Origin: Pantoea sp. alder81
GTDB lineage: Bacteria; Pseudomonadota; Gammaproteobacteria; Enterobacterales; Enterobacteriaceae
Length of the DNA: 64,000 bases
NCBI RefSeq assembly: GCF_020179835.1
Contig: NZ_JAIUDA010000004.1
Coordinates: 1-64,000, forward strand
Direction of reading: 5' to 3'
Below are positions 1 to 6,635 of this stretch, piece by piece (positions within the stretch are counted from its first letter, which is position 1; each line of letters opens with the position of its first letter). A program made the translations under genes and the position numbers. The notes beneath the pieces were generated by a model. The model did no database searches and was not told the DNA's origin. It saw nothing but the letters and a program-made list of their open reading frames with translations.

Positions 1-244
1 CGATGTGGCCAGTGATTTCTGGCTTAGCCGCTTCAACCGGCGCCGCAGCAACAGGTGCGACCGCAGTCGCCAGGCCTGGCTGCTGCATCATTGGTGCAGC
101 GTAAGCCTGCTGCATCATCGGGTAGCCAGCGTTTGCAGGTGAACGGCTGATACGAACTGACTCTTCGCCTTCAGAGATTTCCAGCTCGGAGATGCCGGAC
201 TCTTCAACCAGTTCGATCAGTTTCTTAATTTTACGAATATCCAT
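1..244 (-). CDS. accB: Biotin carboxyl carrier protein of acetyl-CoA carboxylase, N-terminal part
   Basis: Carries biotin for acetyl-CoA carboxylase, the first step of fatty acid synthesis, in the cytoplasm. The 81 visible residues open with [16 protein letters not shown], the conserved AccB N-terminal helix, followed by [15 protein letters not shown] and an Ala/Pro/Met-rich linker. The biotin-accepting domain lies beyond the left edge of the window. The ATG is at 242-244. In enteric bacteria accC follows in the same operon, which would be off the window. The long upstream gap (245-501) is normal for accBC, whose promoter is far upstream in E. coli. Identification is secure from the N-terminus. 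Only completeness cannot be judged. Confidence 0.95.
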   Translation of the reverse strand, partial: MDIRKIKKLIELVEESGISELEISEGEESVRISRSPANAGYPMMQQAYAAPMMQQPGLATAVAPVAAAPVEAAKPEITGHI

Positions 245-373
245 GACAAACTTTTCCTGCGCGTTATCAACTCGCAGCAGTTATAGCAGAGGGGATTCTC
301 CAGCAGGACATAGGGAGTTCAGTTGGGGTTATAAGGAAAAGGTGGCGGTATGGATCGTTGGCCATCTGAATTT

Positions 374-419
374 TATCCCCACCTGGGGATAGTGGGTGCT
401 TTATCCCCAGGTGGGGATA
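374..419. promoter_or_regulatory. Twin perfect palindromes upstream of accB
   Basis: TATCCCCACCTGGGGATA (374-391) and TATCCCCAGGTGGGGATA (402-419) are each perfect 8-2-8 palindromes. They are also exact reverse complements of one another, so the pair can form an 18-bp hairpin with a 10-base loop. Their centres are 28 bp apart. They lie 130-175 bp upstream of the accB start and 83 bp past the aroQ stop. Neither strand has a U-run after the hairpin, so tandem operators look more likely than a terminator. The binding protein is unknown. Confidence 0.6.
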
Positions 420-501
420 TCGTGGATAATATTGCAGTCTGTAAGGTGAACGACAGAAGAAGGAGGCGTAACCTTAATACGCCCCGCCATATAAATAACC
501 A

Positions 502-1044
502 CTACTTATTCAGACTAATTTTTTGCAGGGCTTCCCACAGCCGCGTTTTATCACCCTGTTCCAGATTCGCTTGATCAAGCGTGTGCAGAAAGGCGGCTTT
601 ATCGGTGAAGGGTTTGCCCTGCGCTAACTGCGCACGGATACCGCTCAGTATGCTGGCGCTCAGCACATTAATTTTGGTTCTGACCTGATCCAGCGGCAAA
701 GGCTGCCATCCCTGCTCGGGCGTGGAGAGCCAATCTGCGCGATAGCGATATTGAATCGCTTTGGCTGCATCCATCTGAGCCTGCACAAAGGGTTTCACAG
801 ACTCGCCCGCTAAGCCCAGTTTTTCGGCTTGCTGCACAGCGCTGGCCAAAACCTTGTCTTCTTGCGGCAGATCTTCAATCGCAAGATGATTGGCGGCTTT
901 ATACCCCGCCACATCCTTCATATAAGACAGACGCTGGTTGATCAGTGAAGCGACATCACTGTTTATCGCCGGGGCCGCCAGCGCGGTAGCCGAGCAAGAT
1001 AACCCCATTAACAAAATGATTTTACTGAAATAATTCCGATTCAT
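502..1044 (-). CDS. aroQ: Periplasmic monofunctional chorismate mutase (AroQ gamma class)
   Basis: Converts chorismate to prephenate. The 180-residue protein begins with a Sec signal peptide (MNRNYFSKIILLMGLSCSATALAA), so the enzyme is exported, unlike the housekeeping PheA and TyrA mutases. The mature part is all-helical and shows the exported AroQ pattern: LINQRLSYMKDVAGYKA near residue 34, then an EDKVLASA helix and AAKAIQYRYRADW near residue 92. The size fits the secreted AroQ family described in Erwinia and Pantoea. It is monocistronic. The next gene on the right is divergent, and accB lies downstream on the same strand after a palindromic gap. The physiological role of exported chorismate mutases is unsettled; interaction with plant hosts has been suggested for the family. 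Confidence 0.9.
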   Translation of the reverse strand: MNRNYFSKIILLMGLSCSATALAAPAINSDVASLINQRLSYMKDVAGYKAANHLAIEDLPQEDKVLASAVQQAEKLGLAGESVKPFVQAQMDAAKAIQYRYRADWLSTPEQGWQPLPLDQVRTKINVLSASILSGIRAQLAQGKPFTDKAAFLHTLDQANLEQGDKTRLWEALQKISLNK

Positions 1045-1110
1045 CTCTCTTAGCCTCTTTTTCCATGAGTCACATTGCGCCGCTAATTTAACTTTTTTTT
1101 TACTGGCACC

Positions 1111-1136
1111 GAAACCTTTCCGCCCCCTCCAGCGAA
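1111..1136 (+). promoter_or_regulatory. Candidate ECF sigma promoter of the peroxiredoxin/DsbD/sigma operon
   Basis: GAAACC at 1111-1116 and CGAA at 1133-1136 are separated by exactly 16 bases. The Caulobacter SigF regulon motif, as I recall it, is GTAACC-N16-CGAA, so this is a one-mismatch match at the right spacing. It lies about 54 bases before the peroxiredoxin start, where an autoregulated ECF promoter would be expected. Confidence 0.55.
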
Positions 1137-1189
1137 CTGATGTATTGAGTCACTAAAACCGGACCTCCCTTACATCGCTGGAGCAGATA

Positions 1190-1762
1190 ATGAAATCGTT
1201 CAAAACCCTCGTTTGTACTCTGAGCATCACCGCCGCATTGGGCCTCTCTGCCACCGCTTTTAACGCCAGCGCCGCGCTGCCGGTTGGCGCAAAAGCACCG
1301 AATTTCGAACTGCAAGGTGCATTAGCCGGTAAACCATTGACCTTCTCGCTGCAAAAAGCGCTGCAAAAAGGGCCAGTGGTGCTTTACTTCTTCCCGGCAG
1401 CGTTTAGTGCAGGCTGTACGATTGAAGCGCATGACTTCGCCGAAGCCACAGACAATTTCACCAAAATGCACGCCACGGTCATTGGTGTAACAGCAGGGAA
1501 CACCGATCAGGTGAGCGATTTCTCTAAACTGGAATGCCGTGACAAATTCGCCGTCGCCGCTGACCCAGGTGCAAAAATTGCCGCGCAGTATCAGACCACC
1601 ATGCAGATGAAAGGCAAAACGCTTTCCGATCGCACCTCTTATGTGATTGCGCCTAATGGCGACATCCTGCTGAGTTACACTGATAGAAACCCGGATACGC
1701 ACATCGAGAAAGCCCTCGCCGCCGTGAAGCAGTACGACGCCGCACATCCGCAAACTAACTAA
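1190..1762 (+). CDS. Exported AhpC/TSA-family peroxiredoxin
   Basis: A thiol peroxidase predicted to reduce peroxides in the periplasm. The 190-residue protein starts with a Sec signal peptide ending near residue 29 (FNASA/ALPVG). It then follows the thioredoxin-fold pattern VGAKAPNFELQG and VVLYFFPAAFSAGCT, which places the peroxidatic cysteine at residue 76. Cys116 (KLECRDKF) could be the resolving cysteine. GGAG six bases before the ATG fixes the start. It is the first gene of a four-gene operon (gap of 15 bases to the DsbD-like gene, which could supply reducing power across the membrane). The ECF sigma factor and anti-sigma downstream suggest induction by oxidative or metal stress. The family is clear; the substrate is not. 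Confidence 0.88.
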   Translation: MKSFKTLVCTLSITAALGLSATAFNASAALPVGAKAPNFELQGALAGKPLTFSLQKALQKGPVVLYFFPAAFSAGCTIEAHDFAEATDNFTKMHATVIGVTAGNTDQVSDFSKLECRDKFAVAADPGAKIAAQYQTTMQMKGKTLSDRTSYVIAPNGDILLSYTDRNPDTHIEKALAAVKQYDAAHPQTN

Positions 1763-1777
1763 GCAAAGAGGCCAGCG

Positions 1778-3007
1778 ATGTTAACCGCCATGCTGGCCGC
1801 CTTTATTGGCGGCATCATTCTTAACTTAATGCCCTGCGTCTTTCCGGTCATCTCCCTGAAAGCGCTCGGCCTGTTGCGCCACACTGACAATGCCGCCAAC
1901 GCGCGTCGTGAAGGTTTAGGCTTCTTACTGGGCGTGATCGTTACCATGATGGCGCTCGCAGGTATTCTGCTGGCCGCGCGTGCGGGCGGTGCCGCCGTGG
2001 GCTGGGGATTCCAGTTACAGTCCCCTTTGGTGATTGCCCTGCTGTCATTGGTGATCCTTGCCGCTGCGCTCAATCTGCTCGGCGTGTTTGAAGTGGGCTT
2101 GTCAGTTCAGCGCGTCGGAGCGGTGGAAATCAATCGCGGCGCATTCTTACGTTCTGCGCTGACCGGTGTATTGGCGATCCTTGTCGCAACGCCTTGCGCA
2201 GCACCCTTTATGGCAAGCGCGATTGGATATGCGTTGGTGCAACCGCCTGCTGTGGCACTGGTGATCTTCTTTGCCCTGGCGATCGGCTTTGCGGCACCCT
2301 TCACGCTGGTTTCCCTGTTCCCACAGCTGGCGAGATTCCTGCCTCGTCCAGGCGCATGGATGGATGTACTGAAGCGCGGTTTAGCCTTCCCGATGTTTGG
2401 CGCTTACGCCTGGCTGGTATGGGTGCTCGCGCAACAGGCAGGCAGCGCGGCATTGGCTACACTATTAGCAGCCTCTGTGGTGGTGGCATTCGCGGGCTGG
2501 CTATATGGGATGGCGCAACACCGCCGCTTTGCCGGTAAAGGCCATAAAGTTCTGTTCGCCGTAACCGCCGTATTGGTTATCGCCGTGCTGGCCCCCCTGC
2601 CGCAGTTAATTCAACCGGGCGCAGCGCTGGCAGGCGACCAGGTGGCAAGTCAGCTCACCAAAGAGAAGTGGACACCGCAAGCCGTTGCCTCTCAGCGCGG
2701 ACATGGTAAAGCCATCTTTGTCGATTTCACCGCCTCATGGTGTATTACCTGTCAGGTGAATGAAAAAACCTCACTGTCGACGCAGGCCGTTAAAGATGCG
2801 CTGACAAAAACCGGTACGTTGTATATGGTGGCGGACTCCACCAAGTTTAATCCCGACGTCGATGACGCCATGAGCGAGTTTGGTCAGGGCGGACTGCCGA
2901 TGTATCTGGTTTACCCCGCCGATGGCGGACCGCCAAAAGTGCTACCGCAAGTGCTGACACCGAGCATTGTGGTGAATGCGCTGCAAGCGGCCAGCACCAA
3001 GGCGTAA
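1778..3007 (+). CDS. DsbD/ScsB-like membrane thiol:disulfide interchange protein
   Basis: Moves electrons from cytoplasmic thioredoxin to periplasmic thiol proteins. The 409 residues hold a DsbD-type membrane domain with the two paired cysteines in MPCVFP (Cys20) and ATPCAAPF (Cys140). A C-terminal thioredoxin domain has the motif WCITC (Cys322/Cys325). The N-terminal periplasmic alpha domain of E. coli DsbD (about 565 residues) is missing, so electrons must leave through the C-terminal domain alone. Lying 15 bases after the exported peroxiredoxin, it is best read as that enzyme's dedicated reductase. Residues 283-310 form the linker between the membrane and thioredoxin parts. Confidence 0.85.
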   Translation: MLTAMLAAFIGGIILNLMPCVFPVISLKALGLLRHTDNAANARREGLGFLLGVIVTMMALAGILLAARAGGAAVGWGFQLQSPLVIALLSLVILAAALNLLGVFEVGLSVQRVGAVEINRGAFLRSALTGVLAILVATPCAAPFMASAIGYALVQPPAVALVIFFALAIGFAAPFTLVSLFPQLARFLPRPGAWMDVLKRGLAFPMFGAYAWLVWVLAQQAGSAALATLLAASVVVAFAGWLYGMAQHRRFAGKGHKVLFAVTAVLVIAVLAPLPQLIQPGAALAGDQVASQLTKEKWTPQAVASQRGHGKAIFVDFTASWCITCQVNEKTSLSTQAVKDALTKTGTLYMVADSTKFNPDVDDAMSEFGQGGLPMYLVYPADGGPPKVLPQVLTPSIVVNALQAASTKA

Positions 3008-3024
3008 TAGTTTCAAGGCGGATT

Positions 3025-3576
3025 ATGCAAGCAAGTGATAGCGCGCGCGAAAGTTGGCCCGCGCTAATGGAACAGGCGCAGGCGGGCGATCAGCTCGCCT
3101 ACACCCGACTGCTCAAAGCGCTAGTGCCGGTGATACGCGGGCAAATACGCAAACAACTCACCGACCAGGCATTAGTGGAAGATGTGATTCAGGATGTGCT
3201 GTTAACCGTGCATCGGGTGCGTCACACCTATGATCCTGCCTACCCGTTCTTACCCTGGCTGATGGCCATCATCTCCGCTCGCGCCGTAGATGCCCTGCGA
3301 CGACGCGGACGCCATCAGCAATGGGAAGTCCATGTAGAAACGCTAACTGAAGCTGCTATTGCGCCAGAGGCACCACCGCTGGATACACAAGAGGAACTGG
3401 CTGGCTATCTGCGCCAGCTTCCCTCGCGCCAGCGCGAGATTGTCGAACATGTGCATCTACGCGAAATGAGCCTGACGGAAGCGGCAGAACATAACAATTT
3501 GAGTGTGGCAGCGGTGAAGTCGCTGCTGCATCGCGCGCTGAGCAATTTGCGTCGCTTTGGAGCACACCATGAATAA
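3025..3576 (+). CDS. ECF-type RNA polymerase sigma factor
   Basis: The 183-residue protein has the two-domain layout of extracytoplasmic-function sigma factors. Sigma-2 is around residues 20-90 (ALVEDVIQDVLLTVHRVRHTYD, then FLPWLMAIISARAVDALRRRG). Sigma-4 is around residues 120-180 (LRQLPSRQREIVEHVHLREMSLTEAA, then AAVKSLLHRALSNLRR). It sits 17 bases behind the thioredoxin-domain gene and overlaps the next gene, an NrsF-like membrane protein, by eight bases. That is the usual sigma/anti-sigma coupling. It probably reads the promoter at 1111-1136 and so controls its own operon. Class assignment (SigF/NrsF group) rests on the partner. Confidence 0.9.
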   Translation: MQASDSARESWPALMEQAQAGDQLAYTRLLKALVPVIRGQIRKQLTDQALVEDVIQDVLLTVHRVRHTYDPAYPFLPWLMAIISARAVDALRRRGRHQQWEVHVETLTEAAIAPEAPPLDTQEELAGYLRQLPSRQREIVEHVHLREMSLTEAAEHNNLSVAAVKSLLHRALSNLRRFGAHHE

Positions 3577-4198
3577 TCATGACCTGTTAATTGAAAAACT
3601 CGGCCGCGATATGCAGCCCGTTCAACCAACGCGGCCGACTTATTGGCGTGTATTAATGTGGCTGCTACTGGCGCTGCCCTGCGGCATCGCCGCCAGTTTT
3701 CTGGTGCAGCGTACGCTAACCGATTGGTCACAACCCGGCGCAATGCGCGCGCTCATTCAACTGGCGCTGGCGTTTGTTCTCGGGCTGCTGGCCATTCGTA
3801 GCGCATTCAATATGAGTATTGCCGGGCGCCGGAGCATCAGCTGGAAAGCCCTGCTACCGATTGGTTTACTGTGGCTGGGATTGAGCCTGAGCAGCATTCC
3901 TCATGCGATCGCAGAAGCACACGACAACGACAGCACCCGTTGCTTTACCTTTCTGCTAGTGGTCAGCACACCGATGATGGCTCTGATGATTGCCAGTTTA
4001 CGGAAGACACGCGCACTTCATCCGGTTCGCAGCCTGGCGATGGCCGGACTAGGTATCTCCTGCATGGCAGTCACCCTGTTGGCGTTTTGCCATCCGGTGC
4101 ATCTGCATCCTATGGATTTCGTGATGCATCTGGCCGCGATAGCGGTGATTGTGGTGATGACTGTGCTATTAGGTCGCCGCTGGGTGAAGTTAGGTTAA
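3569..4198 (+). CDS. NrsF-like (DUF1109) membrane anti-sigma factor
   Basis: A 209-residue inner-membrane protein with about six hydrophobic segments and a short cytoplasmic N-terminus (MNNHDLLIEKLGRDMQPV). This is the pattern of DUF1109 proteins that hold an ECF sigma factor at the membrane. Cysteines at 38, 125, 165 and 174 are candidates for sensing. In Caulobacter NrsF, paired cysteines are needed for the response to chromate and cadmium. The ATG at 3569 has GGAG at 3559-3562 in front and overlaps the sigma stop codon by eight bases. A TTG four codons upstream is in frame but has no better ribosome site. Release of the sigma factor by oxidised or metal-bound cysteines is inferred from the family. 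Confidence 0.82.
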   Translation: MNNHDLLIEKLGRDMQPVQPTRPTYWRVLMWLLLALPCGIAASFLVQRTLTDWSQPGAMRALIQLALAFVLGLLAIRSAFNMSIAGRRSISWKALLPIGLLWLGLSLSSIPHAIAEAHDNDSTRCFTFLLVVSTPMMALMIASLRKTRALHPVRSLAMAGLGISCMAVTLLAFCHPVHLHPMDFVMHLAAIAVIVVMTVLLGRRWVKLG

Positions 4199-4244
4199 GG
4201 CAATAAAGGGATACTCTCTAATAAGCGTTAATACAGAATTAAAC

Positions 4245-4277
4245 GGCAGCGCATCGTAAATAAGCTAATGCGCTGCC
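4245..4277. terminator. Stem-loop between convergent genes
   Basis: GGCAGCGCAT at 4245-4254 pairs perfectly with ATGCGCTGCC at 4268-4277 around a 13-base loop. It sits between the ends of the NrsF gene and the HxlR gene and can serve both. The U-tracts are weak on both sides. Confidence 0.6.
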
Positions 4278-4311
4278 AATCTCTCCAATTTCCTAAAATA
4301 AAACCCAATCC

Positions 4312-4707
4312 TTAGACCTCTTCCACTAACTTTTTCGCTTCAAGTTTTGTGAGGTCATAAGCGGCCTGCGCTTGTTCCATCTCAGAACCGTACTCCATCG
4401 CCCAGCTCGCCAAGGCCATAAACGGCTGCTGCAGCGTCTGCGCTAAAGGTGTGATGCTGTATTCCACGCTGATGGGCGCAGTCGGTAGCACTTTGCGATT
4501 GACCAGACCATTGCGCTCCAGACGTTTAAGCGCATCCGCCAGTGCTTTGTGCGTAATCCCATCCAGTCTGCGGCGAATCTCATTGAATCTTGAGGGCTGT
4601 GTGCAAAGCACGGTGAGAATTAATATTGACCATTTATTGGTAATATTTTCCAAAACAGGTCGAGTTTTACCGATGTCAATCAATGGCTTGTCAGTATTCT
4701 CATTCAT
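4312..4707 (-). CDS. HxlR-family transcriptional regulator
   Basis: A 131-residue winged-helix regulator. The family core is visible: LENITNKWSILILTVL (residues 19-34), FNEIRRRLDGITHKALADALKRLERNGLVNR (about residues 41-71), and the wing VEYSITPLAQTL. HxlR proteins bind as dimers and often respond to electrophiles or redox state. Only one cysteine is present (VLCTQPS), next to the first helix. It is divergent from the SDR gene at 4808, and the 100 bases between them contain AT-rich palindromes. It most likely controls that SDR and itself. The inducer cannot be told from sequence. Confidence 0.88.
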   Translation of the reverse strand: MNENTDKPLIDIGKTRPVLENITNKWSILILTVLCTQPSRFNEIRRRLDGITHKALADALKRLERNGLVNRKVLPTAPISVEYSITPLAQTLQQPFMALASWAMEYGSEMEQAQAAYDLTKLEAKKLVEEV

Positions 4708-4807
4708 GGCGATATACCCGTATATATCTGATATAAACTAAGTGCGTAATTGATATCAAGTATAGTTTTTATATCATCTGGGTTCCACTCTTAAAGGAGC
4801 ATTGCAG
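4708..4807. promoter_or_regulatory. Divergent promoter region with AT-rich inverted repeats
   Basis: Between the HxlR gene and the SDR gene lie GATATA-N6-TATATC (4711-4728) and TGATAT-N14-ATATCA (4751-4776). They share the core GATAT. Two related inverted repeats in a divergent intergenic region are what an HxlR operator pair would look like. AGGAG at 4795-4799 is the ribosome site of the SDR gene. Confidence 0.45.
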
Positions 4808-5539
4808 ATGAGCAGATTAGAAAACAAAGTTGCCGTGGTACTGGGCGGCGCAAAAGGTATCGGTTTGGCGATCAGCCAGCGTTTCGCCAGCGAAGGAGCA
4901 ACCACCTGGTTTACATCCCGTCGTGAAGAAGAATTAGCCATTGCCAGCCGCAAGATATCCGGCATCGCTAGGCCGTTGCGCGCCGATGTCAGTCAGAAAG
5001 AAGAGTTGGCCGGTATTATGGACAGCATCAAAAACACCTCAGGCCAGTTGGATGTGTTGGTGATCAATGCGGGCATGTCGGAATACGCCCGGTTAGACGA
5101 GATCAGTGAGTCTCACTACGAGCAGATTTTCGGACTTAACGTGCGCTCGCCGCTCTTTGCTTTACAAGCTGCGCTGCCCCTGCTCAAACCAGGTGCGAGC
5201 GTGGTGTTGATTGGCTCAATTGCTGATGTGATTGGCACGGAAGGTTATGGTGTTTACTCTGCCAGCAAAGCCGCTCTGCGCTCCTTTGCCCGCACGTGGA
5301 CCCGTGAACTCGCCCCTCGCGGTATTCGCGTCAATGTGGTCGCACCCGGCCCTGTGGATACTGAAATGATGGCAGCAGCTTCAGAACAGGTACGAAAAGG
5401 GCTCACCAGCGCCATACCGCTCGGCAGAATGGCGAAACCGGAAGAGGTGGCCAATGCCGCGTTGTTCCTCGCCAGTGATGAGAGCAGTTATATCGCGGGC
5501 GCTGAGATCTGCGTTGATGGTGGGTTGACGCAGGTTTAG
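4808..5539 (+). CDS. Short-chain dehydrogenase/reductase (classical SDR)
   Basis: A 243-residue NAD(P)-dependent oxidoreductase. The Rossmann motif GGAKGIG (residues 12-18), NAG near residue 87, catalytic Ser/Tyr/Lys in IGSIAD and YSASK, and the PGPVDTEM loop are all present. The C-terminus ends EICVDGGLTQV, the usual classical-SDR ending. The ATG at 4808 is chosen because AGGAG lies eight bases upstream; a TTG two codons earlier is poorly placed. It is divergent from an HxlR regulator that probably controls it. The substrate is unknown. This HxlR/SDR arrangement is common in proteobacteria, often with quinone- or aldehyde-related induction. Confidence 0.88.
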   Translation: MSRLENKVAVVLGGAKGIGLAISQRFASEGATTWFTSRREEELAIASRKISGIARPLRADVSQKEELAGIMDSIKNTSGQLDVLVINAGMSEYARLDEISESHYEQIFGLNVRSPLFALQAALPLLKPGASVVLIGSIADVIGTEGYGVYSASKAALRSFARTWTRELAPRGIRVNVVAPGPVDTEMMAAASEQVRKGLTSAIPLGRMAKPEEVANAALFLASDESSYIAGAEICVDGGLTQV

Positions 5540-5552
5540 AAACGACATTTAA

Positions 5553-5574
5553 ACAGCCATCGCAAGATGGCTGT
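5553..5574. terminator. GNRA-looped hairpin after the SDR gene
   Basis: ACAGCCATC (5553-5561), loop GCAA, GATGGCTGT (5566-5574) form a perfect nine-pair stem with a tetraloop, 13 bases past the SDR stop. No strong U-run follows on the plus strand. On the minus strand GTTTAAATG follows. Confidence 0.6.
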
Positions 5575-5665
5575 CACTAAATTCAGAGATAGTCAGTGTT
5601 CGAAAAGAATGCTTTGCTCACCACACCTTAAGCACTCTGAATTATTGCGAAGACCGCTTAGCCCA

Positions 5666-6016
5666 TCACAACATCGAATCACTTATATTGGGCGGAGGAC
5701 TCACGCGCATCACCACATTCATTGGAATATTTTTAGCGGGATGGCCTTTTTCAAATCGCCACTTGTTGACAGCTCTTATAACCGCGTCATCAAACAGATG
5801 GTCAGGTGTGGATTGAACAATGCGCATTTCACTGACCTTACCTTGCGCATCGACATCATAAAAAAATTGCACCTTTCCTTCGATATGATTCTTTGCAGCA
5901 TAAAAAGGGTAATCAGGCTTATCCATTCGCAGGGCTTTGGGATGTGCTTTATTGGCGGATGGAGTGGTGCAACCTGCTAATGCCAGAGTGAGAATGATGG
6001 GCAGTACCTTGAACAT
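5666..6016 (-). CDS. Small lipoprotein with TonB C-terminal-like domain
   Basis: A 116-residue protein with a lipoprotein signal (LALAGC, lipid-modified Cys16). A TonB-type C-terminal fold follows: PDYPFYAAKNHIEGKVQFFYDVDAQGKV and AVNKWRFEKGHPAKN, similar to the beta-sheet end of TonB. It lacks the N-terminal membrane anchor and the proline-rich spanner of true TonB, so it cannot by itself link to ExbB/ExbD. A Fur box directly upstream ties it to iron limitation. It may assist TonB-dependent receptors at the outer membrane, but that is inference. It is monocistronic with AGGAGGTTGTT before the ATG. Confidence 0.8.
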   Translation of the reverse strand: MFKVLPIILTLALAGCTTPSANKAHPKALRMDKPDYPFYAAKNHIEGKVQFFYDVDAQGKVSEMRIVQSTPDHLFDDAVIRAVNKWRFEKGHPAKNIPMNVVMRVSPPPNISDSML

Positions 6017-6032
6017 AACAACCTCCTGTTGT

Positions 6033-6047
6033 TGATAATCATTCTCA
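6033..6047 (-). promoter_or_regulatory. Fur box
   Basis: TGATAATCATTCTCA matches the Fur 7-1-7 consensus TGATAATNATTATCA at 14 of 15 positions. It lies 17 bases upstream of the TonB-domain lipoprotein start, where Fur binding would block its promoter. Confidence 0.75.
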
Positions 6048-6154
6048 TGTTATCATCCCTTCATATCAACAAGATAGCGCCAGTTTTGCGTAAAGAAACC
6101 TTCATTAGGCTTCTGCTACCATGTTCACCCATCAAGATTAAGGATTAATCGTCG

Positions 6155-6526
6155 ATGAAAAACATCGTATTTATCTACATGCCCAGTCCAACATTGTTCA
6201 GAACACCGGGATTCGGAATAGGTGGTGGATTGTTTGCCTATTTTCGCGAAGATAAATATATCGCCGCAGTGCAGAAGGCGATCGATAAACGCCAATTGAA
6301 CTGGCGCTTCACCCGCGACACCACAGAGTCGAATATTGAAACGCTTATGAACGAAGGTGTTGAATTACTGGTCTGTGCTCCCGGTCTGCGCTTTATGTTT
6401 TATCGAAAAAATTTTGATAAGCAACGCATGGTGTTTCTCACTACGATGGAATTTATGAGTAACGACGTCCGACCCGTTATGCGTAAAATACGGGAGCTTG
6501 AAGATAATCAAGAATCATTACGTTGA
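6155..6526 (+). CDS. Uncharacterised 123-residue cytoplasmic protein
   Basis: I do not recognise this protein. It has no signal peptide or membrane segment. The sequence alternates predicted beta and helix (NIVFIYMPSP, then ELLVCAPGLRFMFYRK, then RMVFLTTMEFM). Start and middle recall the small open alpha/beta sandwich of PTS IIB-like proteins, but the IIB phosphorylation cysteine is not at the expected first loop, so that comparison is weak. A glycine-rich stretch GFGIGGGLFAYF near residue 20 is notable. It stands alone, transcribed toward the convergent PRISE-like reductase gene. Composition and frame length support a real gene. Confidence 0.65.
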   Translation: MKNIVFIYMPSPTLFRTPGFGIGGGLFAYFREDKYIAAVQKAIDKRQLNWRFTRDTTESNIETLMNEGVELLVCAPGLRFMFYRKNFDKQRMVFLTTMEFMSNDVRPVMRKIRELEDNQESLR

Positions 6527-6590
6527 AGGTCCCAAATACCTCAGGTTGGATATCTGAGCCCGAACATTTTAGAGTTAGTTTTAGGACGAA

Positions 6591-6610
6591 GGTGCGCTAT
6601 GACGCGCACC
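6591..6610. terminator. Short stem-loop between convergent genes
   Basis: GGTGCGC (6591-6597) pairs with GCGCACC (6604-6610) around a six-base loop, between the ends of the unknown gene and the PRISE-like reductase gene. There is no clear U-tract, so the terminator call is tentative. Confidence 0.35.
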
Positions 6611-6635
6611 CCGAAGCAGATGTCGATAACAAAAG

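Noticed and set aside
373..409. DnaA boxes (TTATCCCCA twice) suggesting a replication origin
   Set aside because: Each has a mismatch at a critical position to TTATNCACA, there are only two, and no origin-linked genes are near.
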